From Candidatus Thioglobus sp. (GTDB lineage: Bacteria > Pseudomonadota > Gammaproteobacteria > PS1 > Thioglobaceae): a stretch of 6,789 nucleotides of DNA. Position numbers and translations under genes: made by a program. The DNA is taken from assembly GCA_003978285.1 (NCBI GenBank), contig QOAB01000097.1:1-6789 (forward strand). Reading direction: 5' to 3'. The number at the start of each line of letters is the position of its first letter. Position 1 is the first letter of the stretch. The notes under the pieces were generated by a model. The model was not told the origin of the DNA. It saw only the letters and a program-made list of their open reading frames with translations, and made no database searches. Shown here piece by piece: positions 6,203 to 6,789 of this stretch.

Positions 6203-6789
6203 ATGGAACAATTAAATTTACTTTGGAGTAATACTGGTTTAAACCAAATGGTGTGGGGTCAAGGCCTTATGCTATTGGTAGGTATGTTGCTTTTATACTT
6301 AGCGATTGTTAAAAACTTTGAGCCATTATTGCTATTGCCGATTGGTTTTGGTGCGATTTTGGCCAATATTCCTGGTGCTGGCATTGCTGAAGGTAGTGGT
6401 ATTTTGCATGTGTTTTATGTGATTGGTATTGAGTCTGGCGCGTTCCCGCTTATTATCTTTATGGGTGTGGGTGCATTGACTGATTTTGGCCCATTACTCG
6501 CTAACCCTAAGACATTACTGCTCGGTGCCGCTGCACAGTTTGGTATTTTTGCGACTTTGCTCGGCGCGATTGGTCTCACGGCTGTCGGTGTTTTTGACTT
6601 TAGTTTAACTGATGCTGCGGCCATTGGTATTATTGGTGGTGCCGATGGCCCGACCAGTATTTACGTAGCCTCAAAACTTGCCCCTGATTTACTCGGTGCG
6701 ATTGCGGTCGCTTCGTATTCTTATATGGCGTTAGTACCACTGATTCAGCCACCGATCATGCGCGCACTGACAACAGAAAAAGAGCGTCA
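6203..6789 (+). CDS. oadB: Oxaloacetate decarboxylase beta chain (partial, C-terminus beyond window)
   Basis: Integral membrane subunit that decarboxylates carboxybiotin and couples this to Na+ export. I translated 195 codons from ATG 6203 to the right edge; family members are about 375-435 residues, so roughly half is present. Diagnostic stretches are [12 protein letters not shown] (93-104), [11 protein letters not shown] (106-116), [14 protein letters not shown] (141-154) and [17 protein letters not shown] (163-179), followed by IQPPIM (181-186) and LTTEKER (189-195). Asp148 in GGADGP corresponds to the conserved Asp that is essential for Na+ coupling and decarboxylation in the Klebsiella protein (D203). 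Several hydrophobic helices are visible (about 18-36, 42-56, 80-92, 105-130). The gene starts 6 nt after oadA with no clear Shine-Dalgarno, so coupling to oadA is likely. No frame problem is visible in the part present. Confidence 0.96.
   Translation, partial: MEQLNLLWSNTGLNQMVWGQGLMLLVGMLLLYLAIVKNFEPLLLLPIGFGAILANIPGAGIAEGSGILHVFYVIGIESGAFPLIIFMGVGALTDFGPLLANPKTLLLGAAAQFGIFATLLGAIGLTAVGVFDFSLTDAAAIGIIGGADGPTSIYVASKLAPDLLGAIAVASYSYMALVPLIQPPIMRALTTEKER

Noticed and set aside
6415..6624. Minus-strand Ala/Pro/Lys-rich frame of 69 residues
   Set aside because: Antisense to the highly conserved oadB segment containing GGADGP; no independent support.

Overview
The window is A+T-rich (I estimate about 40% G+C by eye). 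It looks like the chromosome of a gammaproteobacterium: IF-1, MetF, HemD and the oxaloacetate decarboxylase subunits all read as proteobacterial types. A SUP05/Thioglobus-like or other small-genome marine gammaproteobacterium would fit the base composition and tight packing, but that is inference. Intergenic spaces are short. I see no insertion sequence, CRISPR array, phage gene or rRNA. The content is mostly housekeeping.

Layout. Positions 1-944 (minus) hold most of a CaCA-family Na+/Ca2+ antiporter, cut by the left edge. A 50-bp divergent gap separates it from a plus-strand pair: a 197-residue protein with DUF72-like end signatures, and hemD (uroporphyrinogen-III synthase), which starts on a TTG overlapping the upstream stop. 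After a gap with a good sigma70-type promoter comes a 144-residue helix-turn-helix plus helical-tail protein of unknown role. Its stop codon overlaps that of the convergent gene metF (methylenetetrahydrofolate reductase, minus). A 135-bp divergent region with an imperfect dyad over the likely metF -10 separates metF from infA (IF-1). infA is followed after 6 bases by tRNA-Leu(CAA), and 23 bases later by oadG-oadA-oadB, a biotin-dependent Na+-pumping oxaloacetate decarboxylase. oadB is cut by the right edge.

How the genes fit together. OadA transfers CO2 from oxaloacetate to its biotin, OadB decarboxylates carboxybiotin and drives Na+ export, and OadG holds the complex together at the membrane. 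The antiporter at the other end of the window would consume a Na+ gradient, so both edges concern sodium, although nothing shows the genes are co-regulated. HemD serves tetrapyrrole synthesis and MetF supplies methyl-THF for methionine. I see no novel multi-gene system. The most open items are the DUF72-like hemD partner, the helix-turn-helix orphan, the dyad at metF, the infA-tRNA-oad arrangement and the basic N-terminal extension of OadA.
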